Shown: positions 44,805 to 53,788 of the stretch, one piece after another
Layout: the number at the start of each line of letters is the position of its first letter
Position numbering within the stretch: position 1 is the first letter of the stretch
Source: Pseudomonas sp. ADAK13
GTDB taxonomy: Bacteria > Pseudomonadota > Gammaproteobacteria > Pseudomonadales > Pseudomonadaceae
Assembly: GCF_012935715.1 (NCBI RefSeq)
Contig: NZ_CP052860.1
Location: forward strand, 744,001 to 808,000
Direction: 5' to 3'
Length of the DNA stretch: 64,000 bases
Position numbers and translations under genes: made by a program
The notes under the pieces: model-generated
Database searches by the model: none
What the model saw: the letters and a program-made list of their open reading frames with translations, nothing else
Told to the model about the DNA's origin: nothing

Positions 44805-45134
44805 CAGTAATGATTTCCTCGGTCTTTCGGCGCTACTGGCGCGGTACGGACCTTTCCTCAATGTTTTTCCGACCACGATCCCTGTCTGCCGGATAACTGC
44901 TTCTGGTGCTTTACGCTGCACACCCGGGCCAGTTGCCAACCCTCTGAACCGTTAAGGCCGGTTCATCGCTGCCTGTTCTTGAAGCGGTTTGAAACTAAAG
45001 AGCGTCGGCATCCTTGCCGGTGTTGCCTGGCATCCCTGCCATCGCTTCGATGGCGTCCTTGCCGGTGTTGCGTAACGTCCTTGTCTTCCCTGGCAGCATC
45101 CTTGCCGCCTCCACCAGACCTTCTTGGCTGGCTT
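44805..45134 (-). promoter_or_regulatory. Tailocin leader with tandem ~22-nt repeats
   Basis: About 330 bases of transcribed leader between promoter and first hairpin. Five degenerate repeats start at 45007, 45029, 45052, 45074 and 45095 (plus-strand core GGCATCCTTGCC; in RNA sense GGCAAGGATGCC). No gene of normal size. A 34-codon ORF runs through the repeats (listed separately). Confidence 0.6.
45000..45104 (-). CDS. Possible 34-residue leader peptide
   Basis: ATG with GGAGG eight bases upstream, running through the leader repeats: MLPGKTRTLRNTGKDAIEAM then AGMPGNTGKDADAL. The NTGKDA motif occurs twice. No relatives recognised. Since the 22-nt DNA repeat is not a multiple of three, the repeat may serve RNA or DNA function rather than the peptide. 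The SD is good but coding is unproven. Confidence 0.35.
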
Positions 45135-45141
45135 GAGATGG

Positions 45142-45170
45142 AGAATATGCATGTATGCATATACAGTCAA
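45142..45170 (-). promoter_or_regulatory. Tailocin late promoter
   Basis: Leftward -35 TTGACT (45170-45165), 17-base spacer, -10 TATTCT (45147-45142). An operator palindrome (TATGCATACATGCATA) fills the spacer and touches the -10, so repressor binding would block polymerase. Confidence 0.75.
45146..45161. promoter_or_regulatory. Repressor operator 1
   Basis: TATGCA-TGTA-TGCATA: near-perfect 16-bp palindrome between -35 and -10 of the tailocin promoter. Confidence 0.75.
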
Positions 45171-45184
45171 TGCACAAATGCATT
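45169..45184. promoter_or_regulatory. Repressor operator 2
   Basis: AATGCA-CAAA-TGCATT: same 6-4-6 palindrome, 23 bp from operator 1, touching the -35 box. Confidence 0.72.
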
Positions 45185-45199
45185 TATTTTTGCGATAGA

Positions 45200-45215
45200 T
45201 ATGCACACATGCATT
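45200..45215. promoter_or_regulatory. Repressor operator 3
   Basis: TATGCA-CACA-TGCATT: same design, 31 bp from operator 2 (three helical turns), upstream of the promoter. Confidence 0.72.
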
Positions 45216-45256
45216 CATAGCCTTACAGGCATGGGGTTTGGTGGTTTTGCACAGGC

Positions 45257-45283
45257 GAAAAAAAGCCCGCTCATGGGCGGGCT
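45257..45283 (-). terminator. Intrinsic terminator of the repressor gene
   Basis: Leftward: TAAGCCCGCC CATGA GCGGGCTTTTTTT, 19 bases after the repressor stop. It insulates the tailocin promoter from repressor transcription. Confidence 0.85.
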
Positions 45284-45301
45284 TATTCCTACGCGGAGGG
45301 G

Positions 45302-46036
45302 TTAGCGGGCGTACATGCCCCACCAGAAGACGTGACCGAGGATGCTGATCTGTTCATCCTGGATGTCCTGGAAGCTGTAGTCCTCGTCCGGGTGTTCATC
45401 ACGGTTGAAGCTGCGCAGGCGAATCCCGGAAGGCAGGCGGTAGAGCTGTTTCACCCGCAGTTGCCCGTTGTGGTTGATGGCATACAGGTCGCCATCGACG
45501 ATGTCGCCGATCCCGCACTTGCCGGCGTTGACGCCCACCGTCGCGCCATCACGCAGTACCGGCAACATGCTGTTGCCACGCACCGTCACGCACTTGGCCT
45601 GGTCGAACTGCACACCGTTGTGCCGCAGGCTGCGCTTGCCGAAACGCAGGCTGGCCTTCTCACTTTCCTCGATGACGAATCTTCCTGATCCAGCAGCCAA
45701 TTCAACCTCGCGCAGAAAGGGGATCGACACCTCGTCATCATTAACGGGGGTGTCGTCGTCCCACAGGCTTATGTCCTTGAGTTCCGAATGCATCGGGTCG
45801 CGCTCTTCCGACCGCGCCGGCACCAGCGCCGCGCGCCCGCGCAGTTGGTCGGTGCTGACCTGGAAGTAATCGGCGATGCGCGAGATGTGCTTGTCCGACG
45901 GGTCAACGATCTTGCCGCTGAGGATCCGGGACAGCGTGGATTGAGGCACGCCGGTACGCCGGTGAAGCTCCGTGGGGGAGATCCGGTCGCGGTCCAGCAG
46001 CTCTCTTAAGACGATAGAAACGTTGCGTTTTTGCAT
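45302..46036 (-). CDS. Self-cleaving CI/PrtR-like repressor of the tailocin
   Basis: 244 residues. N-terminal helix-turn-helix (ISPTELHRRTGVPQSTLSRI, residues 19-38) and C-terminal S24 LexA-like peptidase domain: Ser156 in VRGNSMLP and Lys196 in LRVKQLYR form the catalytic dyad, and Ala115-Gly116 in VELAAGSGR is the likely cleavage site. RecA filaments should trigger cleavage after DNA damage, as for P. aeruginosa PrtR. It would bind the TGCA-type palindromes on both sides of its gene. Start at MQKRNV; the longer form reads into operator DNA. No prtN-like activator gene is present. Confidence 0.9.
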   Translation of the reverse strand: MQKRNVSIVLRELLDRDRISPTELHRRTGVPQSTLSRILSGKIVDPSDKHISRIADYFQVSTDQLRGRAALVPARSEERDPMHSELKDISLWDDDTPVNDDEVSIPFLREVELAAGSGRFVIEESEKASLRFGKRSLRHNGVQFDQAKCVTVRGNSMLPVLRDGATVGVNAGKCGIGDIVDGDLYAINHNGQLRVKQLYRLPSGIRLRSFNRDEHPDEDYSFQDIQDEQISILGHVFWWGMYAR

Positions 46037-46071
46037 AACGCGGATAGTGCAGGCAGTTTTGATGCTTGGCA

Positions 46072-46087
46072 AATGCTAATTTGCATA
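46072..46087. promoter_or_regulatory. Repressor operator 4 (autoregulatory)
   Basis: AATGCT-AATT-TGCATA: one mismatch from the 6-4-6 pattern, 36 bp upstream of the repressor start. A further half-site pair (TGCAT-ATTT-ATGCA, 46082-46095) overlaps it. Suggests self-regulation. Confidence 0.6.
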
Positions 46088-46233
46088 TTTATGCATCGAG
46101 TGGCGAATTTGACCTGACCGTTTGTGAACTGCGAAGCCCCGACCTCGCGTGTTAACCTTGCGCCCATTGCAAAAAATGCTGGGCCAAGCGCCCCCTTTGC
46201 CCCATCACTTTCAACGAATTTGCTAACTATCCA

Positions 46234-48825
46234 ATGAGTAAAAACACCTCCGATCTGTCCTCCCACACCCCGATGATGCAGCAGTACTGGCGCCTGAAAA
46301 ACCAGCACCCTGATCAGTTGATGTTCTATCGCATGGGCGACTTCTACGAGATCTTCTATGAAGATGCGAAGAAGGCCGCCAAGTTGCTGGACATCACCCT
46401 GACCGCGCGCGGGCAGTCGGCCGGGCAGGCGATTCCGATGTGCGGGATTCCTTATCATTCGCTGGAAGGCTATCTGGTCAAGCTGGTGAAGCTGGGCGAG
46501 TCGGTGGTGATCTGTGAGCAGATCGGCGACCCGGCTACCAGCAAGGGCCCGGTGGAGCGTCAGGTGGTGCGCATCATTACCCCGGGCACGGTAAGTGATG
46601 AGGCGCTGCTGGATGAGCGTCGCGATAACCTGATCGCTGCGGTATTGGGGGACGAGCGGCTGTTCGGCCTGGCGGTGCTGGATATCACCAGTGGCAACTT
46701 CACGGTGCTGGAGATCAAGGGCTGGGAAAACCTGCTGGCGGAGCTGGAGCGCGTCAACCCGGTGGAACTGATGATTCCGGATGACTGGCCAAAGGACCTG
46801 CCGGCGGAACGTCGTCGTGGGACCAAGCGCCGCGCGCCGTGGGATTTCGAGCGTGATTCAGCGCTGAAAAGCCTGTGCCAGCAATTCTCCGTGCAAGACC
46901 TCAAGGGATTTGGTTGCGAAACCCTGACCCTGGCCATCGGCGCCGCCGGTTGCCTGCTCAGCTACGCCAAGGAAACCCAGCGCACCGCCCTGCCGCACTT
47001 GCGCAGCCTGCGTCATGAACGCCTGGACGACACCGTGGTGCTGGACGGCGCGAGCCGTCGCAACCTGGAGTTGGACACCAACCTGGCCGGCGGGCGCGAC
47101 AACACCCTGCAATCGGTGGTCGACCGTTGCCAGACCGCCATGGGCAGCCGCTTGTTGACTCGCTGGTTGAACCGCCCGCTGCGGGATTTGACGGTGCTGC
47201 AAGCCCGTCAAACCTCCATTACTTGCCTGCTGGACCGCTATCGCTTTGAAAAGCTGCAACCGCAGCTCAAGGAAATCGGCGATATCGAGCGGATCCTCGC
47301 GCGGATCGGCCTGCGTAACGCACGGCCCCGTGACCTGGCGCGCCTGCGGGACGCGCTGGGCGCCCTGCCCCAACTGCAAGCGGCGATGACCGAGCTGGAA
47401 GCGCCACACCTGCAACAGCTGGCCGTCACCACCAGTACCTACCCGGATCTGGCGGCGCTGCTGGAAAAAGCCATCATCGACAACCCGCCCGCGATCATCC
47501 GTGACGGTGGCGTGCTGAAGACCGGTTACGACACCGAGCTGGACGAACTGCAATCCCTGAGCGAGAACGCCGGGCAGTTCCTGATCGACCTGGAAGCCCG
47601 TGAAAAAGCCCGTACGGGCCTGGCCAACCTGAAAGTCGGCTACAACCGCGTGCACGGCTACTTTATCGAGTTGCCGAGCAAGCAGGCCGAGCAGGCGCCG
47701 ATCGACTACCAGCGCCGCCAGACCCTCAAGGGCGCCGAGCGCTTTATCACCCCGGAACTGAAAGAGTTCGAAGACAAGGCGCTGTCAGCGAAAAGCCGCG
47801 CCCTGGCTCGGGAGAAGATGCTCTATGAAGCGTTGCTGGAAAGCTTGATCGACAAGCTGGCGCCGTTGCAGGACACCGCCGCCGCCCTGGCCGAACTGGA
47901 TGTGCTGAGCAACCTGGCCGAGCGTGCCCTGAACCTTGACCTGAACTGCCCGCGGTTTGTCAGCGAGCCGTGCATGCGTATCGTGCAAGGTCGCCACCCG
48001 GTGGTAGAGCAGGTACTGACCACGCCGTTCGTCGCCAACGATCTGTCGCTGGACGACGATACCCGCATGCTGGTGATCACCGGTCCGAACATGGGCGGTA
48101 AATCCACCTACATGCGCCAGACCGCATTGATCGTGCTGCTGGCCCACATCGGCAGCTTCGTGCCGGCAGCCAGTTGCGAATTGTCCCTGGTGGACCGCAT
48201 CTTCACCCGGATCGGTTCCAGCGATGACCTGGCCGGTGGCCGTTCGACCTTTATGGTGGAAATGAGCGAAACCGCCAACATCCTGCACAACGCCACCGAA
48301 CGCAGCCTGGTGCTGATGGACGAAGTGGGCCGCGGCACCAGCACCTTCGACGGGCTTTCCTTGGCCTGGGCCGCAGCCGAGCGGTTGGCGCACCTGCGAG
48401 CGTATACGCTGTTTGCGACCCACTACTTCGAGCTGACCGTGCTGCCGGAAAACGAGCCATTGGTGGCCAACGTGCACCTCAATGCCACCGAGCACAACGA
48501 GCGCATCGTGTTCCTGCACCACGTGCTGCCCGGCCCGGCGAGCCAGAGTTACGGCTTGGCCGTGGCACAACTGGCCGGTGTGCCGGCGGACGTGATCACC
48601 CGTGCCCGCGAGCACCTGAGCCGCCTGGAAGAAACCGCCCTGCCCCACGAGCTTCCCGTGGCCAGCCCGGCCAAAGCCAGCAACAAACCGAGCACGCCGC
48701 ACCAGAGCGACATGTTCGCCAGCCTGCCTCACCCGGTACTCGATGAGTTGGCTAAACTTGACTTGGACGACTTGACGCCGCGAAAAGCGCTCGAAATGTT
48801 ATATGCACTTAAGACTCGGATATAA
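46234..48825 (+). CDS. mutS: DNA mismatch repair protein MutS
   Basis: 863 residues (E. coli 853). N-terminal mismatch-recognition domain with [11 protein letters not shown] (Phe-x-Glu motif near residue 37-39), clamp and lever domains, then ATPase with Walker [10 protein letters not shown] near residue 617, [14 protein letters not shown], Walker [17 protein letters not shown] and THYFELT. C-terminal dimer tail [19 protein letters not shown]. Divergent from the tailocin repressor, with 197 bases between. Confidence 0.98.
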   Translation: MSKNTSDLSSHTPMMQQYWRLKNQHPDQLMFYRMGDFYEIFYEDAKKAAKLLDITLTARGQSAGQAIPMCGIPYHSLEGYLVKLVKLGESVVICEQIGDPATSKGPVERQVVRIITPGTVSDEALLDERRDNLIAAVLGDERLFGLAVLDITSGNFTVLEIKGWENLLAELERVNPVELMIPDDWPKDLPAERRRGTKRRAPWDFERDSALKSLCQQFSVQDLKGFGCETLTLAIGAAGCLLSYAKETQRTALPHLRSLRHERLDDTVVLDGASRRNLELDTNLAGGRDNTLQSVVDRCQTAMGSRLLTRWLNRPLRDLTVLQARQTSITCLLDRYRFEKLQPQLKEIGDIERILARIGLRNARPRDLARLRDALGALPQLQAAMTELEAPHLQQLAVTTSTYPDLAALLEKAIIDNPPAIIRDGGVLKTGYDTELDELQSLSENAGQFLIDLEAREKARTGLANLKVGYNRVHGYFIELPSKQAEQAPIDYQRRQTLKGAERFITPELKEFEDKALSAKSRALAREKMLYEALLESLIDKLAPLQDTAAALAELDVLSNLAERALNLDLNCPRFVSEPCMRIVQGRHPVVEQVLTTPFVANDLSLDDDTRMLVITGPNMGGKSTYMRQTALIVLLAHIGSFVPAASCELSLVDRIFTRIGSSDDLAGGRSTFMVEMSETANILHNATERSLVLMDEVGRGTSTFDGLSLAWAAAERLAHLRAYTLFATHYFELTVLPENEPLVANVHLNATEHNERIVFLHHVLPGPASQSYGLAVAQLAGVPADVITRAREHLSRLEETALPHELPVASPAKASNKPSTPHQSDMFASLPHPVLDELAKLDLDDLTPRKALEMLYALKTRI

Positions 48826-48967
48826 CGCAGACGCTTGCAAGCTGGTAGACTCTCGCGCGGTTTGGGATGCTGCGGGCTTTTAGCCTGGCCTGCAGACTAT
48901 CGCTCCCGAACCTCGCGAGCCCTGCCACAAAGGGTTTCGCTGCCGCCGCCTGAGGAGAGAATTAGAA

Positions 48968-49291
48968 ATGACCTTCGTCGTCACCGACAACTGCATCAAG
49001 TGCAAGTACACCGACTGCGTAGAAGTGTGTCCGGTGGACTGCTTCTACGAAGGCCCGAACTTCCTGGTCATCCACCCGGACGAGTGCATTGACTGCGCCC
49101 TGTGTGAGCCAGAATGCCCGGCCGTCGCGATTTTCTCCGAGGACGAAGTCCCGGCAGAGATGCAGGAATTTATTCAGTTGAACGTTGAGCTGGCGGAAAT
49201 TTGGCCAAACATCACTGAGCGCAAAGACCCGATGCCGGACGCGGCAGAGTGGGATGGCAAAAAAGGCAAGATTGCAGACCTCGAGCGCTGA
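48968..49291 (+). CDS. fdxA: Seven-iron ferredoxin FdxA
   Basis: 107 residues carrying a [3Fe-4S] and a [4Fe-4S] cluster. [20 protein letters not shown] at the start and [17 protein letters not shown]; the C-terminal extension with [13 protein letters not shown] is typical of Azotobacter/Pseudomonas FdI-type ferredoxins. GAGGAGAGAATTAG precedes the ATG. mutS-fdxA is the usual Pseudomonas order. Confidence 0.96.
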   Translation: MTFVVTDNCIKCKYTDCVEVCPVDCFYEGPNFLVIHPDECIDCALCEPECPAVAIFSEDEVPAEMQEFIQLNVELAEIWPNITERKDPMPDAAEWDGKKGKIADLER

Positions 49292-49307
49292 TAGCGTCGA
49301 TGCCCTC

Positions 49308-49335
49308 CAATAGGCCCCTTGCGGGCCTTTTTGCA
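49308..49335 (+). terminator. Intrinsic terminator after fdxA
   Basis: Stem AGGCCC CTTGC GGGCCT followed by TTTT. Confidence 0.85.
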
Positions 49336-49368
49336 TTTCTGCGGGGCGGGTTTCACTTTTCTACAGGC

Positions 49369-49501
49369 AAAAAAAAGGGGCGGTATGACCCGCCCACATT
49401 TTTTCCCTAGTCCCTGTGTTCCTTTTCATCGTCCTGATGAATCGCATCCTGCGAGGTTCCCTGAATCATCGTTCCGTGATGACTGTGTCAATCCGTGGAC
49501 A
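49369..49501 (-). ncRNA. rsmZ: Regulatory small RNA RsmZ
   Basis: About 132-nt sRNA that sequesters RsmA/RsmE (CsrA family) translational repressors under GacS/GacA control. The RNA sense begins TGTCCACGGATTGACACAG, very close to the P. fluorescens CHA0 RsmZ start, and contains eight GGA motifs, several in hairpin loops (CGCAGGATGCG, TCATCAGGACGATGA). It ends in a GGGCGG/CCGCCCC terminator with a T8 run. Location beside fdxA matches P. aeruginosa and P. fluorescens. Confidence 0.92.
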
Positions 49502-49509
49502 CAGGGCTG

Positions 49510-49515
49510 ATCTTA
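49510..49515 (-). promoter_or_regulatory. rsmZ -10 element
   Basis: TAAGAT, placed 7-9 bases before the RsmZ 5' end; there is no obvious -35, in keeping with activator dependence. Confidence 0.55.
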
Positions 49516-49673
49516 GAGAGTTCCCGGGGAAGTTCAACGGGATCCAAATCGCTGGACTACAGGTTTCGATGTTCAGACACGAATAAATAATTGTTATATT
49601 TCAATTAGATAGAAATATAGGCAGCCGATTCGAGACGTCCGTACCGGCGAAAAAACCCAAACGCTTACGAAAA

Positions 49674-49691
49674 AGTAAGTGAATGCTTACA
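49674..49691 (-). promoter_or_regulatory. GacA upstream activating sequence of rsmZ
   Basis: TGTAAGCATTCACTTACT on the minus strand matches the GacA consensus TGTAAG-N6-CTTACA with one mismatch. It is about 173-190 bases upstream of the RsmZ start, the distance known for Pseudomonas rsmZ. Confidence 0.9.
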
Positions 49692-49743
49692 CCAGCAATT
49701 ACGTAAACGGGTAACAAGTGACCCTTGAGTTTTCGCCAGACAA

Positions 49744-49777
49744 GAAAAAGCCCCGACACAGTCGAGGCTTTTTTCCC
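49744..49777. terminator. Intrinsic terminator of mrp
   Basis: Stem AAAAAGCCCCGAC/GTCGAGGCTTTTTT, 11 bases after the mrp stop, with T runs on both strands. Confidence 0.85.
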
Positions 49778-49787
49778 ATCCGGTGGA

Positions 49788-50882
49788 TCAGTCGTCGCTG
49801 ACAGTGATGGTCGGCATCGCCTGGGCCCCGGCTTCCTGCAGGACAATCCGCGCCCCGACGTGACGAGCCAGTTCCTGGTAGACCATGGCAATCTGGCCAT
49901 CGGGCTCGGCTACGACCGTTGGCTTGCCGCCGTCAGCCTGCTCACGAATCCCCATGGACAGGGGCAGCGACGCCAGCAGTTCAACTCCGTATTGGGTCGC
50001 CAGCTTTTCGCCGCCGCCTTCACCGAACAGATGCTCGGCGTGGCCGCAGTTGGAGCAGATGTGCACCGCCATGTTTTCCACGACGCCCAGTACCGGGATG
50101 TTGACCTTGCGGAACATCTCCACGCCCTTGCGGGCATCCAGCAGCGCCAGGTCCTGCGGCGTGGTAACGATCACCGCGCCGGCCACCGGGACTTTCTGCG
50201 CCAGGGTCAGCTGGATATCACCAGTACCCGGCGGCATGTCGATCACCAGGTAGTCCAGGTTGCCCCAGTCGGTCTGGGTGACCAGTTGCAGCAACGCGCC
50301 GGAAACCATCGGGCCACGCCAGACCATCGGCGTGTTGTCGTCGGTCAGGAAGGCCATGGACATGACTTCCACGCCATGGGATTCGATCGGCACAAACCAT
50401 TTCTGGTCCTTGATCTTCGGCCGGGTGCCTTCGGCGATGCCGAACATCACGCCTTGGCTCGGGCCATAAATGTCGGCGTCGAGAATGCCGACGCGCGCGC
50501 CTTCGCGGGCCAGGGCCAGGGCCAGGTTGGCCGCGGTGGTGGATTTGCCCACGCCACCCTTGCCGGAGGCCACGGCCACCACGTTCTTGACGTTGGCCAG
50601 GCCCGGGATTTGCGCCTGGGCCTTGTGCGGGGCGATCACGCACTGGATGTCGACCTTGGCCGAACTGACGCCGTCCAGGCCTTCAATGGCCATTTGCAGC
50701 ATCTGCGCCCAGCCGCTCTTGAACAGCGCGGCGGCATAGCCCAGCTCAAGCTGGACCGAAACCTTGTCACCCTGCACGTCGATGGCCCGTACGCACCCGG
50801 CGCTGACCGGGTCCTGGTTCAGGTAGGGGTCGGTGTATTGGCGAAGAACGGCTTCCACCGCTGCGCGATTGACGGCGCTCAT
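49788..50882 (-). CDS. mrp: Mrp/ApbC Fe-S cluster carrier ATPase
   Basis: 364-residue P-loop ATPase that carries and delivers Fe-S clusters. N-terminal DUF59 (MIP18-like) domain (VEAVLRQYTDPYLNQDPV), then deviant Walker A SGKGGVGKST near residue 105, DADIYGPSQGVMFG, and the cluster-binding Cys pair HICSNCGHAEH. 58-DMPPGTGD-type motif (IDMPPGTGDIQLTL) is intact. Divergent from metG, as in P. aeruginosa (PA3481/PA3482). Confidence 0.95.
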   Translation of the reverse strand: MSAVNRAAVEAVLRQYTDPYLNQDPVSAGCVRAIDVQGDKVSVQLELGYAAALFKSGWAQMLQMAIEGLDGVSSAKVDIQCVIAPHKAQAQIPGLANVKNVVAVASGKGGVGKSTTAANLALALAREGARVGILDADIYGPSQGVMFGIAEGTRPKIKDQKWFVPIESHGVEVMSMAFLTDDNTPMVWRGPMVSGALLQLVTQTDWGNLDYLVIDMPPGTGDIQLTLAQKVPVAGAVIVTTPQDLALLDARKGVEMFRKVNIPVLGVVENMAVHICSNCGHAEHLFGEGGGEKLATQYGVELLASLPLSMGIREQADGGKPTVVAEPDGQIAMVYQELARHVGARIVLQEAGAQAMPTITVSDD

Positions 50883-51054
50883 GGGCTACTCCCGAAAAAA
50901 GACTGACTAAAACAGGCGGCTATCCTAACCGTTCCAGCGCTTCAACGGCACGCTTTCGGCCGCCGGGAAAATCCTGAAACAGCCGCACGGGGTGAAATAA
51001 ATTTCCCGGCGCTTTATAGTGGCCGACCTCCGTTTCATCAAGTAGCCGAGCCCC

Positions 51055-53106
51055 ATGTCCGAGCCACGCAAGATCCTCGTCACCAGCGCCCTGCCCTATG
51101 CCAATGGTTCCATCCACCTTGGCCATATGCTTGAGTACATCCAGACCGATATGTGGGTGCGCTTCCAGAAGCATCGCGGCAACCAATGCATTTATGTCTG
51201 CGCGGACGACGCCCACGGTTCGGCCATCATGTTGCGCGCCGAGAAGGAAGGCATCACCCCGGAACAACTGATCGCCAACGTCCAGGCTGAACACAGCGCC
51301 GACTTTGCCGAGTTCCTGGTGGATTTCGACAACTTCCACTCGACCCACTCCGACGAAAACCGCGAGCTGTCGAGCCAGATCTACCTGCGGTTGAAAGACG
51401 CCGGGCACATTGCCACGCGTTCGATCACCCAATATTTCGACCCGGAAAAGAAAATGTTCCTGGCCGACCGCTTCATCAAGGGCACCTGCCCGAAATGCGG
51501 CACTGAAGACCAGTACGGCGACAACTGCGAAAAATGCGGCGCCACTTACGCGCCTACCGACCTGAAGGATCCGAAGTCGGCCATCTCGGGCGCCACCCCG
51601 GTGCTCAAGGATTCCCAGCACTTCTTCTTCAAGCTCCCGGATTTCCAGCAGATGCTGCAAACCTGGACCCGCAGCGGCACCCTGCAGGATGCCGTGGCCA
51701 ACAAGATCGCCGAATGGCTGGATGCCGGCCTGCAACAGTGGGACATCTCCCGCGATGCGCCGTATTTCGGTTTCGAGATCCCCGGCGAACCTGGCAAGTA
51801 CTTCTATGTATGGCTGGACGCGCCAATCGGCTACATGGCCAGCTTCAAGAACCTGTGCGACCGCACGCCGGAGCTGGACTTCGACGCGTTCTGGGCCAAG
51901 GATTCCACCGCCGAGCTGTATCACTTCATCGGCAAGGACATCGTCAACTTCCACGCGCTGTTCTGGCCGGCAATGCTCGAAGGTTCGGGCTACCGCAAGC
52001 CGACCGGCATCGCGGTTCACGGCTACCTGACCGTCAACGGCCAGAAAATGTCCAAGTCCCGTGGCACCTTTATCAAGGCGCGCACCTACCTGGACCACCT
52101 GTCGCCGGAATACCTGCGCTACTACTACGCGTCCAAGCTGGGCCGTGGCGTCGACGACCTCGACCTGAACCTGGAAGACTTCGTACAGAAGGTCAACTCG
52201 GACCTGGTGGGCAAGGTCGTCAACATCGCCAGCCGTTGCGCCGGGTTTATCCACAAGGGCAACGCCGGTGTGCTGGTGGCTGAAAATGCCGCACCCGAGC
52301 TGACCGATGCGTTCCTGGCCGCTGCGCCAAGCATCGCCGACGCCTATGAAGCCCGCGACTTTGCCCGCGCCATGCGCGAGATCATGGGCCTGGCCGACCG
52401 TGCCAACGCCTGGATCGCCGACAAGGCACCGTGGTCGCTGAACAAACAGGAAGGCAAGCAGGCTGAAGTCCAGGCGATCTGCGCCACGGGCGTCAACCTG
52501 TTCCGCCAACTGGTGATCTTCCTCAAGCCGGTACTGCCACTGCTGGCGGCCGACGCCGAGGCGTTCCTCAACGTGCCGCCGCTGACCTGGAACGACCACG
52601 CGACCTTGCTCAGCAACCATCAACTGAACGAGTTCAAGCCGCTGATGACCCGTATCGACCCGGTAAAAGTCCAGGCCATGACCGACGCTTCGAAAGAAGA
52701 CCTCGAAGCCAGCAAGACCGACACTGGCGACGCGGCCCCGGCAGGCAATGGCGAGCTGGCGAAAGATCCATTGTCGCCGGAAATCGACTTTGACGCGTTC
52801 GCTGCGGTAGACCTGCGGGTTGCGCTGATCATCAAGGCCGAAGCCGTGGAAGGCGCCGACAAGTTGCTGCGCCTGACCCTGGACATCGGTGACGAGCAAC
52901 GCAACGTGTTCTCCGGGATCAAGAGCGCCTATCCGGACCCGTCCAAGCTCGACGGGCGCCTGACCATGATGATCGCCAACCTCAAGCCACGGAAAATGAA
53001 GTTCGGCATCTCCGAAGGCATGGTGATGGCGGCGGGCCCTGGCGGTGAAGAGATTTACCTGTTGAGCCCGGACAGCGGCGCCAAGCCGGGTCAGCGCATC
53101 AAGTAA
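51055..53106 (+). CDS. metG: Methionyl-tRNA synthetase
   Basis: 683 residues. HIGH motif [15 protein letters not shown], zinc knuckle [17 protein letters not shown] (about residues 145-161), KMSKS motif [12 protein letters not shown], and a C-terminal tRNA-binding (EMAP-II-like) domain from about residue 580 ([20 protein letters not shown]), through which the enzyme dimerises. The short form of the linker region is Ala/Glu-rich. Confidence 0.97.
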   Translation: MSEPRKILVTSALPYANGSIHLGHMLEYIQTDMWVRFQKHRGNQCIYVCADDAHGSAIMLRAEKEGITPEQLIANVQAEHSADFAEFLVDFDNFHSTHSDENRELSSQIYLRLKDAGHIATRSITQYFDPEKKMFLADRFIKGTCPKCGTEDQYGDNCEKCGATYAPTDLKDPKSAISGATPVLKDSQHFFFKLPDFQQMLQTWTRSGTLQDAVANKIAEWLDAGLQQWDISRDAPYFGFEIPGEPGKYFYVWLDAPIGYMASFKNLCDRTPELDFDAFWAKDSTAELYHFIGKDIVNFHALFWPAMLEGSGYRKPTGIAVHGYLTVNGQKMSKSRGTFIKARTYLDHLSPEYLRYYYASKLGRGVDDLDLNLEDFVQKVNSDLVGKVVNIASRCAGFIHKGNAGVLVAENAAPELTDAFLAAAPSIADAYEARDFARAMREIMGLADRANAWIADKAPWSLNKQEGKQAEVQAICATGVNLFRQLVIFLKPVLPLLAADAEAFLNVPPLTWNDHATLLSNHQLNEFKPLMTRIDPVKVQAMTDASKEDLEASKTDTGDAAPAGNGELAKDPLSPEIDFDAFAAVDLRVALIIKAEAVEGADKLLRLTLDIGDEQRNVFSGIKSAYPDPSKLDGRLTMMIANLKPRKMKFGISEGMVMAAGPGGEEIYLLSPDSGAKPGQRIK

Positions 53107-53112
53107 AACTGC

Positions 53113-53147
53113 GAACCGCCCCATGGTCTCGGCCATGGGGCGGTTTC
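53113..53147 (+). terminator. Hairpin after metG
   Basis: Long stem AACCGCCCCATGG/CCATGGGGCGGTT around TCTCGG, short T stretch; probable terminator. Confidence 0.7.
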
Positions 53148-53209
53148 AGCTAGTACCCCCTCCTCGCTTGCCGGATAATCGGATTCTGTTGGCTTAACCC
53201 GGCACGACC

Positions 53210-53788
53210 ATGACCGATATGCTTCTCACCCTTGTCAGCACAGCCCTGATCAGCAACCTCGTGTTGCAGATGCCGCTGGCTGTCGACCCGGTGTTGGCAT
53301 CCACAGCCGACTCACGCCAGCGCGTACATGCGCTGGGCATTGCTACCACGGTGCTGATGCTGCTGAGTGGCATCCTGGGGTATCTGCTTGACCACTATCT
53401 TCTGCAGCCGCTGGCGCTGACATCCCTGCGGCTGTTTGTGTTTTTGCCGGTGACGGTGTTGTTGATCCAACCGCTGTTGAGCGTCCTGGCCCGCCGGTTA
53501 CCCACGCTGCCGTTCGATGGCCTATGGCTGTTATTGCTGGGGAATGCCGGCGTGTTGGGCGTGGTGCTGCTGGGTACGCAAGCGGATAAAGGGCTGACAC
53601 ACATGGCCGCTCTGAGCCTGGGCGCAGGGCTGGGTTTCTGGCTGGTGCTGAGCCTGTTCAGTGACCTGCGCCAACGTATTGCCGACAACGACATACCGCT
53701 GCCCTTTCGGGGTCTGCCGGTGGCGTTGATCAGCGCCGGGCTGATGGCCGTGGCTTTTCTGGGTTTCAACGCAATGATCAAACCATGA
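53210..53788 (+). CDS. rnfA: Divergent RnfA/RsxA-like membrane subunit
   Basis: 192 residues, six hydrophobic helices, aligning along its length with E. coli RsxA (start MTDxLL, end [25 protein letters not shown] vs. the RsxA C-terminus). But the two conserved cysteines that ligate the intramembrane Fe-S cluster are gone: the first is Asp26 (LAVDPVLA for LGLCPFMG), the second is Ala in [11 protein letters not shown] (for NCAVLGVALL). First gene of the rnf cluster; overlaps rnfB by ATGA. Confidence 0.85.
   Translation: MTDMLLTLVSTALISNLVLQMPLAVDPVLASTADSRQRVHALGIATTVLMLLSGILGYLLDHYLLQPLALTSLRLFVFLPVTVLLIQPLLSVLARRLPTLPFDGLWLLLLGNAGVLGVVLLGTQADKGLTHMAALSLGAGLGFWLVLSLFSDLRQRIADNDIPLPFRGLPVALISAGLMAVAFLGFNAMIKP

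Larger units (their letters stand above)
20601..46036 (-). mobile_element. Dual contractile tailocin (R-type bacteriocin-like) locus between cinA and mutS
   Basis: All structural genes run leftward. Order of transcription: holin, P2-type tail set (gpV, W, J, I, fibre, chaperone, sheath, tube, E/E', T, U, X, D), Mu-type tail set (gp37, gp38, sheath, tube, chaperone with frameshift, tape measure, gp43-48, fibre, fibre chaperone), endolysin, spanins. The repressor gene at 45302-46036 marks the right end. There are no capsid, portal, terminase, integrase or replication genes and I see no att repeats, so this is a domesticated tail locus, not a prophage. The mutS-cinA site is a known tailocin site in the P. 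fluorescens group. Confidence 0.9.

Noticed and set aside
45000..45110. Leader repeats read as PrtN P-boxes (TTGNN-GT type) or as a CRISPR array
   Set aside because: The TTG/GT spacing is irregular and lies downstream of the promoter on the wrong strand, and no prtN is present. There are no constant repeats with unique spacers as in CRISPR.
45151..45166. LexA-box-like sequence CTGTATATGCATACAT in the tailocin promoter
   Set aside because: It lacks the final CAG that LexA needs (ends CAT) and coincides with the repressor palindrome, which explains the sequence better. Direct LexA control was not claimed.
44952..45323. 123-codon ORF crossing the operator and leader region
   Set aside because: It runs through the promoter, operators and repressor terminator, has no SD, and its composition follows the repeats, not a protein family.
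20601..46036. Interpretation as a complete prophage
   Set aside because: No terminase, portal, capsid, integrase or replication gene and no attachment repeats were found in the 25 kb.
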